Origin: Xestospongia bergquistia
Lineage: Eukaryota; Porifera; Demospongiae; Haplosclerida; Petrosiidae
Reading direction: 5' to 3'
DNA length: 64,000 nt
NCBI GenBank assembly: GCA_963965975.1
Contig: OZ014420.1
Coordinates: 5,668,001-5,732,000 of the forward strand
Shown: one piece after another, positions 27,943-39,007 of the stretch
Position numbering within the stretch: the first letter of the stretch is position 1
How the letters are laid out: the number at the start of each line of letters is the position of its first letter
Position numbers and translations under genes: made by a program
The notes under the pieces: model-generated
What the model was told of the DNA's origin: nothing
The model's database searches: none
Seen by the model: only the letters and a program-made list of their open reading frames with translations

Positions 27943-29151
27943 ACAAAAGGGATGTTGTATCTACATAAACATCCTGGAAAACTGTAAGTGTATGCAGCCC
28001 TAGTACTACATGCATGCATAGATTGGACATACTTTTTGAAGTTCTCCAAAATTCTCTTCAATTCGTGTTATCTTATTGTGTGCCAGACTAAGAGTAACAA
28101 CGGAGGAGATCTTCTGTAGAATGTATAAATCAGAAATATTCTCAAGTCCAAAACGATCCCAGTTAATCTCTAGATCACGTTCTTTTCTCACACCAGTGTG
28201 AAGTAACAGTTCACGATAGACATAGTATTTTGAATGCTCTTTTGCTAATTGGAGAGGAATTTTTGTTGGAATCTTTTGGACAGCAGCTATAACTTCTTGT
28301 GAAATTGAGCTGTCTTTGTTCTCTCCATAAAGAGCAGAAACAAGGTTATTGTCTCCAGTAGTTACAGCAGACACTAGTTTCAAAAATGCTATAGACTTGT
28401 ACTTCTTCAATTTTTTTGCTTCTTTGATGGCAGCTTGGACGTTGGTTGGATCTTTTACAACAAGTTGCTCCAGCATACTTATAATTTCCAATTGTGCTGC
28501 AGCTACAATAGCTCGAGCAATAAGTTCTGACTTTGCATCTTCTGGAACATCCTCTGAGATACAAAAAGATGTATTTAAACTAGAGAGCATATTCATTAAT
28601 GCATAACCAAGTAAATACATTCATTTTCAGTATAGTTATGTAAATATATCCAATTGAAAATAGGAAAATGAAAACAAATGCAAATAGTGAATGTAAAACA
28701 TATATTACCATATACACAACATTGTTCATTATCTTTGCATAAACTCACCTGATAATCCAGTTAATATTTTTAAAAGGTTTCCATCTGCAGCATCTAAGCA
28801 AGATTTAAAACCATCATGTGGAGGTGTATATACTGAAGCACCACGATGAAACAGAATTATTTCACAATTTGTATGACAACCTTCTGCAGCTAAAAACAAG
28901 GCTGTCTTTCCAGTCGATGTAGGAACATCCTTTTTAGCTCCTTTGCTGAGCAAATACTCTACAATCTCATAATAACCCCTTCGAGCTGCTTCATGAAGTG
29001 CTGTGCTGGACTCATCACCTTGTTTCCATTCTAGCTGATCTGAAAATCTGTGCCAATACTCAGTAATGTTCTTGAGATCACCTTTGATACAGAGAGGACG
29101 AAGTTCGAATGGTCCTGCTCCTCCGAAAGATAGCTTGGATCTGACACTCAT
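23667..29151 (-). CDS. LRRK-like ANK-LRR-ROC-COR-pseudokinase-propeller protein
   Basis: Three exons join in phase: 28749-29151, 28033-28553 and 23667-27890 (1,715 aa). The N terminus has ankyrin repeats (STALHEAARRGYYEIVEYLL). A helical linker is followed by leucine-rich repeats (about 290-400). The ROC GTPase has a P-loop GSPGTGKSS at about 448-456, a switch-II WDIAGYS and a G4-like VGTHYD. A COR dimerisation region follows. The next region, about 1015-1215, looks like a degenerate kinase: KVLVLKY resembles the beta-3 lysine strand and SSIKDLQFWSL sits where HRDLKxxN should be, but the catalytic His, Arg and Asn are absent. A WD-like propeller (about 1260-1600) comes next. Residues about 1635-1715 look like a PB1/ubiquitin-like domain. 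The order matches LRRK1/LRRK2-type ROCO kinases, but the kinase appears inactive and the C-terminal PB1-like part is an addition. GTP-regulated cytosolic scaffolding is inference. The ATG at 29151 lies 203 bases from the divergent CIMIP5 gene. Confidence 0.85.
27893..27938 (-). repeat. (GA)n tract; on the minus strand the polypyrimidine tract of LRRK-like intron 2
   Basis: About 23 GA units lie immediately upstream (minus strand) of the acceptor CTAG that opens exon 3 of the LRRK-like gene at 27890. Read in gene orientation it is (CT)n-TAG, the same arrangement as in the SRCR gene on the other strand. Confidence 0.93.
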
Positions 29152-29353
29152 TACTGTACTAGAGCTAAAGCCTAGACAAGTACAGAAAGAGTGTTAGTTA
29201 GAAAAACAACCTTATTTTGCTGCAGTCATTCCGGATGTAGTCTAGCCACACCTCTAGGTGGAATATGGGGAGGGCTCAGTCAGTATTGCCATGGCAACAA
29301 AACACATGGGGCCGGAGTTGATTATGGTACATTGATGGAGTAGTCTTCTGGAA
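29152..29353. promoter_or_regulatory. Compact bidirectional promoter region (LRRK-like / CIMIP5)
   Basis: Only 202 bases separate the start codons of two divergent genes, so both 5' UTRs and the shared promoter must lie here. The stretch is locally more GC-rich than its surroundings (for example GTAGTCTAGCCACACCTCTA). No TATA box was seen. Confidence 0.6.
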
Positions 29354-29874
29354 ATGGCAGGTAAAGCTACGTCTGGCCAGGTCTATCCTCGATCAGTGTA
29401 TAGAAATTGTAACCAAGTCGCTCAGGAACAAATTTGGAAAGAAAACGTAAAGAAAGAGCTGACGGCTGCTAAGAGATGGTACATGATTTTAAAAATTTTG
29501 ATGTTATTGTAAGATCTACTGTTATTAATAGTCTTTTTTATTTTGAATAACAGGGAGAAGAACTGGGGATTTATGACAGAGTTTGATACAAAGGTAACCT
29601 AAGTAAGATTTGTATAAGTCTCTTAATCCATTGTCACACTGAACATTTGTATCAATATGATTTTAACTATCAATCTTTGTATCTATTGTAGGGTTGTCCT
29701 CGCATAAAGAAAGAGCTTCCTCAAAATACTACTTACTATAAAGAAGGCTCACCTGTCACTACAAGTCAACAATATGGTGCTTATTTGCAGTCAACTAGTA
29801 CTCAAAATATGTTTAAATTTGAAAGAATGACAAGTTATCATAAGAAAAAATCGGATTTAATGTCTACTTACTAA
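29354..29874 (+). CDS. CIMIP5: Ciliary microtubule inner protein 5 homologue (C2orf50-like)
   Basis: Three exons join in phase: 29354-29478, 29554-29593 and 29692-29874 (115 aa). The family pattern is visible: QEQIWKENVKKE, then RWEKNWGFMTEFD, KKELP, a Tyr-rich stretch and PVTTSQQYG. This parallels vertebrate C2orf50 (QDxLWxE, RWxxNWxF, KxxEKLPxxxP, Gln-x-x-Gly). Those proteins are short and lie inside the lumen of axonemal doublet microtubules. The homologue is probably expressed in flagellated cells (choanocytes, sperm, larval epithelium). Length is close to that of the family core; the vertebrate N-terminal extension is missing. It is divergent to the LRRK-like gene. Identification is by motif recall only. 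Confidence 0.72.
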
Positions 29875-29962
29875 TATTTATTTTATGTCTGTTTGTCTGT
29901 TTGTATTTTATTTTTCTTCAAATTTGACTTGAAAAATCGTTTTAAAGTCATAAATATAACTG

Positions 29963-29963
29963 A

Positions 29964-30004
<41 letters not shown>
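29963..30004. repeat. (AAT)n microsatellite
   Basis: About 14 AAT units lie in the 186-base gap between the convergent ends of the CIMIP5 and ABHD3 genes. Confidence 0.93.
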
Positions 30005-30006
<2 letters not shown>

Positions 30007-30060
30007 TGATCATTTTAATGACAATAAATATGACAATGATGAAAAAAATTATGATTCTTT

Positions 30061-31963
30061 TCATTTATGTTTCATAGCAGCTAAAAACTGAGAAAGGACC
30101 TTATCCAGCCAACAATACCCACGTGGGAACATCCCCTCAACAAACCCAAAGTGACCACCATAACGTGTTAAAACCAATAAAGTATTAGGATTAGCCTCAA
30201 ATTCAGATAGAGGAATAGCTAAGATAAAACAATAACTTGTCAATAAGATACAGACACCACCTGATGTGAGAATTTGAACTAATTATCAATATATGCTAAT
30301 AGTTGTAAATTAGGCTTAGTAAATTAGGATTAGTAACACCTTTAACAAAGTACCTTTACTACATACTTGACCTATGTCATCAAACTAGTTGAGTGTATAA
30401 GTTATAAATAGCAACATTTGGACAAGTCTGTTAGCAATATCTTGGTATTTTAAAACCTTGCGCAGACAAAATTTTTCCTGATGTAGTTAAACTACTACTC
30501 TCTATGCAATAAATCAGTTATAACCACATCCTTCATAGTATAAACTATGAATTATAGAATCTGTCTAGGAGTACAGTTATAGTTCTAATAACTCGTTATT
30601 AAGGAACTACCTCAAAACAAACTTACATTCATAAGGAGCAAAAGGGTCGTCCATTGCCATAATACTAACAAAAGGAACTCGAATCCCTTGAAGTTGATTT
30701 TCAATACAACAATGTTTATAATAGGCATTAACAGATGGAAAGCCATACATTTTTATTGTCAACTCACTATCAAACTCTGAAAAGGTCGAAACCTACAGTA
30801 ATATATGCAGAATAACGCAATTATATTCAATAGAACAAACCTTTAATAGTTTGTCAATATTAACATCAGGATGCTGTGCTAATATAGCAGCATTTCTGAA
30901 AGAATAACTTCACATGATACATGTAAAACATATTTCCTTTATTACCTCTTAACAGATTGCTTTGTTTTGTTTAACAAAAAGTTTACGTACAATTTTTTAT
31001 TTAACCATTTTCCTTCCAAATTGATGATGGTATGTTCAAAGTTCCAGGGTGTCGAAATGATAACACAAGCACTAATTTTACTTTTATTGCCACTACTATT
31101 GAGATATTGTGTAACAATCAATCTAAAATCGAAACCCATTATCAATTCAAATTATATTTTATGCTAACCCTCCCATCGAAATGCCTGCAACTATGATAGG
31201 TGTTTGTGGATATTGAGATTGTATTGCATCCAATACAAACTCCAGATCTTCAATATTTGACGCAGAGGCAATACGAGGAGTTTTGATTGGTAAATCACCC
31301 ATACCACGATGATTTAAAACAACTGAACGATATCCTTGCATTAGACCATCTTGAACAAAATGTAATATATAATTGACATGAGAATTACCTAAGAGAAACG
31401 ATCATCATAAAAATATTCTAAGGAATGTTGTTTTAATTACCAGTAAGACCAGGTACAATCAAGAAGATAGGTTTTGATGAGCTGTCTTCATCATGACTCT
31501 GAGCCCAGTCGAGTGCTAAGTGTCCACCATCAGATAAATGAACAATCTGCCTATTATTAAAAGGATTTTTTTATATTTGTATCTCTATACTTTAGTAGAC
31601 TGACCTATTATACGATACTGGAATTAATCTTTGCATCAAAGATCTTAAGATGGTAGTACCAAAGTGATGCCACGCCCAAAATGTTGGTCTGTATGGCTGA
31701 GTCAATACACTACAATGCTTTACTAAGTAATTCTTTAGGTCTCCTACCCCTCCATAGAGGAGAGGACGACGTACTATGTAAATATAATACCATAGGAAGT
31801 ATATGGAAGTTAATGTTACTGCTCCATAAATGACTGGATATTGAAGAAGGCTGTTTTTAACACAGTGTAAGATATTTGCTGAAGTACTGTAAAGGAAACT
31901 GTTACGAGTGTTCAGGTTTGTGAACAATCCAAGAACGTTTTCCCAGAGCGTATTGTCAGACAT
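30061..31963 (-). CDS. ABHD3: Alpha/beta-hydrolase, ABHD1/ABHD3 type
   Basis: Seven exons join in phase: 31605-31963, 31441-31550, 31169-31388, 30946-31122, 30841-30895, 30627-30792 and 30061-30218 (414 aa, against about 409 in human ABHD3). An N-terminal hydrophobic segment (YGAVTLTSIYFLWYYIYIV) anchors the protein in the membrane. The hydrolase core shows FLIVPGLTG, NHRGMG, the nucleophile elbow GISMGG with the catalytic Ser, an Asp in MAMDDPFAP and the catalytic His in RYGGHFGF. ABHD3 cleaves medium-chain and oxidised phosphatidylcholines; the closely related ABHD1 is less well defined, so the paralogue assignment is approximate. All catalytic residues are present. It is divergent to TTC32, with 236 bases between start codons. 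Confidence 0.9.
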
Positions 31964-32199
31964 AGCGACGATAGTGTCTCAGTGGTTTATGATGTTGGAA
32001 GTAATAGAACAAACAGGCTATGGGAAGAAAAGAGAGGAGAAGTTACAAACTATGAGAGCGTAGAAATCTTACTGGCTGTATGTGTGAAGTCATAAGAGGA
32101 CAGAGGAAGAAGTATGTGTAATCCTAAGTTCCTAACGCAATAATAATAAACATATAAGGAGGGGCCATAATATGAGACCACACCTAATCACAGAGAAAA
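31964..32199. promoter_or_regulatory. Compact bidirectional promoter region (ABHD3 / TTC32)
   Basis: The start codons of two divergent genes are 236 bases apart, so both promoters and 5' UTRs share this segment. No defined element was recognised. Confidence 0.55.
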
Positions 32200-32878
32200 A
32201 TGGAGCTTTATGACAAAGCAAAGTCTCTCTTAACATCAAAGCAGTTGGATAGCAGTCATCAGCTTTTAACAGAGATCATAGATCGATTTAGAGGGGAAAA
32301 AGATTCATCATCTCAAGTTCATTCCTCAGAATGCCTGCCCACAGACCATGATATAGCCAATGTCTATAATACCAGAGGTCACATAAAGTACTTATGGGTC
32401 GATTTTGATGGAGCTATACTTGACTACACTCAAGCTATTCATTATGACCCACAATTTGCCATTCCATATTATAACAGAGGACAGATTCATTACAGAATGG
32501 GTTAGTATGATATAAGTAATTGAGTAACGAGAAAGAGAGTATACAAACTCACTTGACTTGTCATGATAGTCAGATTTTTAGTTAATGTTTGTCTTCACAT
32601 ATAATGGTATTGCTATCAATTTCTTCACAAATATTCTATTCAGATCATGTGATCTAGAATTCATTAATTAAATTCAATAACTGGGATTTGGAAAGGAGAT
32701 TCTTTGTATTTATTATTCATGTCTTACTATAGGCCGGTATACCCAATCTGAAGCTGATCTTCTTGAAGCCGTAAGACTTCAACCCAATTTTCCTGATGCT
32801 GTTCTTAATCTACAACAAGTTCAACAAGATATTGCTACTGGTCGTACTTTTAATAAAGAAATTGAAATAAGAACTTAA
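32200..32878 (+). CDS. TTC32: Tetratricopeptide repeat protein 32 homologue
   Basis: Two exons join in phase: 32200-32500 and 32733-32878 (148 aa, close to the 151 aa of vertebrate TTC32). The N-terminal helix pair (YDKAKSLLTSKQLDSSHQLL) is followed by two canonical TPR units: VYNTRGHIKYLWVDFDGAIL with DYTQAIHYDP, then FAIPYYNRGQIHYRMG continuing over the splice site into EADLLEAVRLQPNFPDA. TPRs bind partner proteins; TTC32 itself has no assigned biochemical role. The intron is about 230 bases. Confidence 0.85.
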
Positions 32879-33008
32879 AATGTTTATTTTTTTAAACACT
32901 GAAATAGTCATTAATATGAGTTTAGCTACACAGATATATGTATATAAAAATGGTATTGTACTACTACACGAGTCACAAAAATCTATATTACTATGTTTAT
33001 CTAAGACA

Positions 33009-35191
33009 TTAAAGATACGCAACTTGTACTTCTTTCTCTTTATCTGGTGTTGTCTTAGGGTTGGATTTATCTTCTTTGATATCTCCACTCTTCAAAATGC
33101 TTTCTACTATTGTATCAAATGATATATCTAGTCCTACATCAGATGCCTTAGCTGCTTCTTGAGACCTTGTATCTTCTTTCTGAGTGAATCCAGTAGGAAT
33201 ATCGGATGTCTCCTTGACAATTTCTTGATCTACACTAGTTGTAGTAGTTGTCATATCATTGGTTTGTTCCACTTCCATATTAGGTATTGGATTAATAGCA
33301 GTTATTTCAATTGTTATCTTTGAAGGATCTGGTGTCTTCTCTTGTGAACCTGCTTTGGTATCAGGAGTAGTTTCTTTACTTGACTCCTGCAATGGTGCAG
33401 CAGTCTTGTCTTCTGATGCATACTTCATTGAATCGCCCTCTCCTTCCTTCTTTGTTTCAACTCCTTTTTTGTCATCATCTTCTTTGACTGTTACACCTTC
33501 TTCCTTGGTTCCTCTCTTAATGTTTTTGCTTTCTTCAATATCTTGCTTGACTTCCACACCTTCTTTGTTCTCCTTACTACCTTCTTTGTCTGATATATTA
33601 ACTTGTGGTTTGCTGTGTTCTTCAGGTTTGTCAACTTGGAACAAAATACTTGTTTCTTTATCTCTTTGTTGATCACTGGTAGATATATTAGGTTCTTTAC
33701 CCACAGCTACTGGAAGTAGCAGAGCAATGGATTCGTTATTAGCTATTTCACTTGATGTTAACACCTCATCTTTGATAGTACTAGTAGTGACATCCTTGTC
33801 CTCTCCTTCCTTCTTTGTTTCAAATGTTTGGTTTCCTCCTTTGTCGTCATCTTCTTTGACTGCTACACCATCTTCCTTGATCTCTCTCTTAACTTCTTTG
33901 CTTTCTTCAATGTCTTGTTTGGCTTCCATACCTTCTTTGTTCTCTTTACTATCTTCTTTGTCAATAATGTCTTTTTTACTTTCCTCGCCATTTTCTTTGC
34001 CTTCTTCAATTTTTTTGTCATTTTCTTTGTCTATGATATCATTATTTCTTTCCTCACCATTTTCTTCACCTGAAATGCCTTCGTTTGTCTTCTGATTATC
34101 TTCTTTGTCTGTTGTACTTTCTTTATTTCCTTCATTATTAGTTGTCACATTGTCAGAAACCTTTCCAAATGTGCTCGACTCAATTTCCATGTCATCCTCC
34201 AATGTTACTACCTTGTGTACTTTTGGAGAAAGATTATCTGAAAGTCTAGAGAAATTAAAATAATATCATAATTATGTGTTTAAATGTTATTTATTTATTT
34301 AAACTCACTCCAAATCTTCCTGATCTTTAAGAGCCTCGTTAACTTGTAGAGGAATAAACAGATAGTAACATTAAAATAAGTTTATATAAGGTCAGTTTAT
34401 CAACACAATGTGTTTATCAACATCATAATTGTGTATTCTAGATCAACAATATATTAAATTTTCTATATTATATAATCCTAATAATTAATAAGATTTGTAA
34501 ATGTATCATTATCATAACACTGTATAAAACTTAATATGCCATACAAAACATATATACTTTCATAATAAAACTTACTTTTAAATACGTAAGTTCTTCTTTT
34601 CCTTCTATTTTTGATATACAAACATAGACACGTTCCACACAGACAGCAGCACATCAGTATTATAACTAATAACACTGGTGGCCAAATATAGAGATAAGGT
34701 GTACGTAACAAGATGAAGTCGGTATCCTTAATAGGACTGACTGTGTCCATGATAGTCATTGATGTTCTTGTAACCATGTTTAAGATAGTTGCAGTCGGTG
34801 TAGATGATGTTGCAGTAGTGATTGAAACAGTTGTATCCATATTCATGACAGTGTTAGCACTCATACTTGGAACACTAGTACTACTTGTGTCCATGATGCT
34901 AGTGGTATCTGCTGTAGAAGTGGCAACAATTGTACTGGAAAAATATTGAGGTGTTGACATACTCAATGTACTCAGTGTCACAGCGATATTTAGAGAAGAA
35001 CTTGTGTGAATAGTACTCACATTGGTTGTAACAACAGTACAATTTGTAGATGTGACATCAGTGCTATTGCCACTGCCACTGCCACTGTCACTGCAATTTT
35101 CAGAGTCATTGGCCTCTGCTGAAGTGACATAAATTAAACAACAAGCAATTAAGCTCAGAATCAAGAATCTTGAATTTATAGTTAACTCCAT
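33009..35191 (-). CDS. Array member A: mucin-like type I membrane protein with acidic tail
   Basis: Three exons join in phase: 34576-35191, 34309-34342 (34-nt microexon) and 33009-34245 (628 aa). The ATG at 35191 opens a signal peptide (MELTINSRFLILSLIACCL). The ectodomain, about 130 residues, is Ser/Thr-rich with MDTSSTSVPSMSAN-type repeats, probably O-glycosylated. TPYLYIWPPV leads into a membrane helix with a Cys cluster (CCCLCGTCLCLY) and a basic stop (KNRRKRR). The tail of about 420 residues is Lys/Glu/Asp-rich and disordered-looking. It contains a module (KQDIEESK, then VKEDDDK) present twice. The C-terminal block is LDISFDTIVESILKSGDI, ending VAYL. Members B and C are close paralogues on the same strand. 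No known family is recognised. A surface adhesion or recognition protein with a cytosolic scaffold tail is inference. Confidence 0.82.
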
Positions 35192-35392
35192 CAACAACTT
35201 TGTGTCATCACTGAGTACCTATGACTGGAACTGGAGACTATAAGGACAATGATGTTTGAATAAACAAAGAATTATAAACATCCAATGTTTATACAATAAC
35301 TGTGTAATTTAATTATTTTTGGACTAACTCCATACAAATAATTGATATATGAAAATCTTTAATTGTTGTATCTATCTTTGTAATTAATAATA

Positions 35393-36300
35393 TCACTTTA
35401 CTGTTAATTGGACAGTGGTCAGGTTATTATTATTAGAATGGTGGACAATTGAGATTATGATAGTACTTTGAACTGCGTAAACACTTGTCTTTCTCTTCTT
35501 ACAAGCAACTAAACAAACAAAAGCATAAAATATAAAATAAACATACATCAACAGTACTCCCAGTATTGACATCCAAATGAACAAATAAGGTGAATTATGA
35601 ATACATTTATTAATGTAGCTTAGTACTATAAGAAGTGGTGGGTGTGGCAATGTAATCAATTCCTACCATTTACTATTTGATGCATGTATTCACAAACAGT
35701 TTATGTTGACTTTACAAAATGACTTATTAGGTTTGTTGTAGTTTAAGTTTTATTTGATTAATTAGTTGACATATGATCACGCATTGAACAAAAGAAACAA
35801 CAAACAACAAACAAGAACAATATATAATATAACAATTTTACTTATCAAGTTTTGTTGTATTTCCAGTTTTAATTGATTTATTAGATCAGAAAAGTCAATG
35901 ATAAATCTAAGAAACAGCCCTGAGCTGTTTTTCTATTTTTTCTATTATTATTAGAGACATTGAAAAGATAGTTGTAGTAACTATTAAAATGTTTTGCATT
36001 TATCATTATTTTTGTTTGGTGAATTTTAATACAAATTTTACCTACAATGATATATCTAATACAAACTATAACATAAAGTGTTTTGGACCTCTTATTTGTT
36101 ATGAACACTATAATAATCAAACTACGTTAATTCACATTATTTTATTGTTGAATTGTTAATTGTTCTCTTTCATGTCACTATGATTGATATTCCTGTTAAA
36201 CTTAATAACTCATCATTGTCTCTCCTCTTTCTTCAAATTTATTTCCAACACTTGTTTGTGTCTGCAAACATCAGTACTCTCTCTTTTACAAAATAATTTT
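35393..36300 (-). pseudogene. Relic of a D-type array member between A and B
   Basis: A minus-strand frame at about 35440-35660 encodes SPYLFIWMSILGVLLM and then CKKRKTSVYAV. This matches D's membrane exon (RYLFIWISVLGLLLI ... KKKTKAYTV). Near 36190-36290 the phrase TTTCTTCAAATTTATTTCCA matches the coding strand complement of D's last exon (42955-42975). No intact start, ectodomain or microexon is found between. It appears to be a dead D-type gene carried along when the A-type unit was duplicated. Confidence 0.6.
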
Positions 36301-36465
36301 TTTCTAAAATACAATCTTCATTATTATATAAGAAGTTCAATATGGTAATTGAGTCAGATGACCTGTCCTGTATGTATATTATTTGGTATGTGTTTAAACA
36401 GAACAAACTACTACATAAATCACAAGATACTATTATGTTATATACTACTCTGTTTATCTAAGACA

Positions 36466-38129
36466 TTAAAGATACACAACTTGTACTTCTTTCTCTTCAT
36501 CTGGTGTTGTCTTAGGGTTGGATTTATCTTCTTTGATATCTCCACTCTTCAAAATACTATCTAATATTGTATCAAATGATATATCTAGTCCTACATCAGT
36601 TGCCTTAGTTGCTTCTTGAGACCTTGTATCTTCTTTCTGAGTGGATCCAATAGAAATATCGGATGTCTCCTTGACAATTTCTTGATCTACACTAGTTGTA
36701 GTAGTTGTCATATCATTGGTTTGTTCCACTTCTGTATTTGGTATTGGATTAATAGCAGTTATTTCAATTGTTATCTTTGGAAGATCTGCTGTCTTCTCTT
36801 GTAAACCTTCTTTGATTTTTGGAGTAGTAGTTTCTTTACTTGACTCCTGCAATGGTGCAGCAGTCTCGTCTTCTGATATATTAACTTGTGGTTTGCTGTG
36901 TTCTTCAGGTTTGTCAACTTGCAACAAAATACTTGTTTCTTCATCTCTTTGTTGGTCACTGATAGATTTATTAGGTTCTTTACCCACAGCTACTGGAAGC
37001 ATCAGAGCAATAAATTTATTATTAGCTATTTCACCTGATGTTAACACTTCATCTTTGATAGTACTAGTAGTGACATCCTTGTCCTCTCCTTCTTTCTTTG
37101 TTTCAAATGTTTGGTTTCCTCCTTTGTCGTCATCTTCTTTGACTGCTACACCATCTTCATTGATCTTTCTCTTAACTTCTTTGCTTTCTTCAATGTCTTG
37201 TTTGGCTTCCATACCTTCTTTGTTCTCTTTACTATCTTCTTTGTCAATAATGTCTTTTTTGCTTTCCTCTCCATTTTCTTCACCTGGCATGCCTTCATTT
37301 GTCTTCTGATTATCTTCTTTGTCTGTTGTACTTTCCTTATTTCCTTCATCATTAGTTGTCATAGTGTCAGAAACCTTTCCAATTGTGTTCGACTCAATTC
37401 CCATGTCATCCTCTAATGTTACTACCTTGTCTACTTTTGGGAAAAGATGATCTGAGAGTCTAAAGAATTAAAAATAATAATACCACATGTGTGTAAATGT
37501 TATTTATTTATTTATACTCACTCCAAATTTTCCTGATTTTTGAGAGCCTTATCAACTGAAGGAGAAATACACAGATGTCAACATTAAAATAAATTTGTAT
37601 AAGCCCAGTAAATTAATACAAATTGTTTATGAACATGTAATTGCATATTCTAGATTAATATAAGATATAATATTGTCTAAATCACACAAGCCTACTATTT
37701 GATAAGTTTTGTAAATGTATATTATTATTATAAAACCATATAAAACTTATCATGCCATACACCTTCAAATGAAAGCTTACCTTTATTAAAGGAAGAAGTT
37801 ATTCTTTTCCTTCTATTTTTGATATACAAACATAGACACATTCCACACAGACAGCAACACATCAGTATTATAACTAATAACACTGGTGGCCAAATATAGA
37901 GATAAGGTGTACGTAACAAGATGAAGTCAGTAGGAGTAAAAGTGGCAACAATTGTACTGGAAACACCATCACTGCCATCACAGTTGTCACAATGACTGCC
38001 ACTGCCACTGCCACTGTCAATGTCACTGCCACTATTTTCAGAGTCATTGGCTTCTGCTGAAGTGACATAAATTAAACAACAAGCAATTAAGCTCAGAACC
38101 AAGAATCTTGAATTTATAGTTAACTCCAT
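36466..38129 (-). CDS. Array member B: type I membrane protein, short ectodomain, acidic tail
   Basis: Three exons join in phase: 37781-38129, 37522-37555 (34 nt) and 36466-37459 (458 aa). The signal peptide is almost identical to A's. The ectodomain is cut to about 60 residues, with an SGSGSGS run and no mucin repeats. The PTDFILLRTPYLYIWPPV juxtamembrane block and Cys-rich helix (LMCCCLCGMCLCLY) are preserved. The tail is shorter than in A because the second KQDIEESK module is missing. It ends DISFDTILDSILKSGDI and VVYL. Flanks on both sides are near-copies of those of A, so this is a recent duplication. Confidence 0.82.
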
Positions 38130-38329
38130 CAACAACTTTGTGTCATCACTGAGTACCCTATGACTGGAACTGGAGACTATAAGGACAATGATGTTTGAAT
38201 AAACAAAGAATTATAAACATCCAATGCTTATACAATGACTGTGTAATTTAATTATTTTTGGACTAACTCTATACAATTGATATATGAAAATCTTTAATTG
38301 TAGTACATAATTTTAATTAACCATATAAC

Positions 38330-38815
38330 TTTACTGTTAATTGGACAGTGGTCAGGTTATTAAAATAATGGACAATTGAGATTATGATAGTATTTTGAAC
38401 TATGTGAACTGTTGTCCTTCTCTTCTAAATACTAAACAAAAGAAACAAACAAGAACAATATATAATATAACAATATTACTCATCTAGTTTTGTTATATTT
38501 TTAGTTCTAATTGATTTGTTATAGTTGTCATATATGACTACAGAGCAATTAAATTGCAATTTTAGTACACTGATGAAGTTATGTTATATACAATGTTTGT
38601 ACTATGAATGGTGTGTAAATCAGAAGAGTGAATGATAATACAAACTATGACATCAAGTGGACCTTCACTATGTTATAATAAACAGACTATGTTAGTTCAC
38701 ATTATTTTAGATAACAGTCTCTATTATGTCACTTTTAACTCTGTAGTTGTCTCTTTCTTCAAGTTTATTTCCAGCACATCCCTCTTGGTATCTGCAACAT
38801 CAGTACTCCCTCATT
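38330..38815 (-). pseudogene. Shorter relic of a D-type member between B and C
   Basis: 38334-38430 matches the relic at 35398-35490 with a further deletion. 38745-38810 matches the relic at 36215-36290 and D's last exon (TTTCTTCAAGTTTATTTC). No coding capacity remains. It repeats the A-to-B spacer layout and so marks the duplicated unit. Confidence 0.5.
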
Positions 38816-39007
38816 TTACAAAGTAAATTATTTTTTCTATAATATAAACTTCAATTATTATAATTATAAGAAGTTCTATTAGCTATATGAGTCAAATGAC
38901 CTATGACCATGTAAATATATTGCTTAGTATGTGTTTAAATGGTAACAAACTACTACATAAATCACAAGATACTATTATCTTGTATATTACTATGTTTATC
39001 TAAGACA

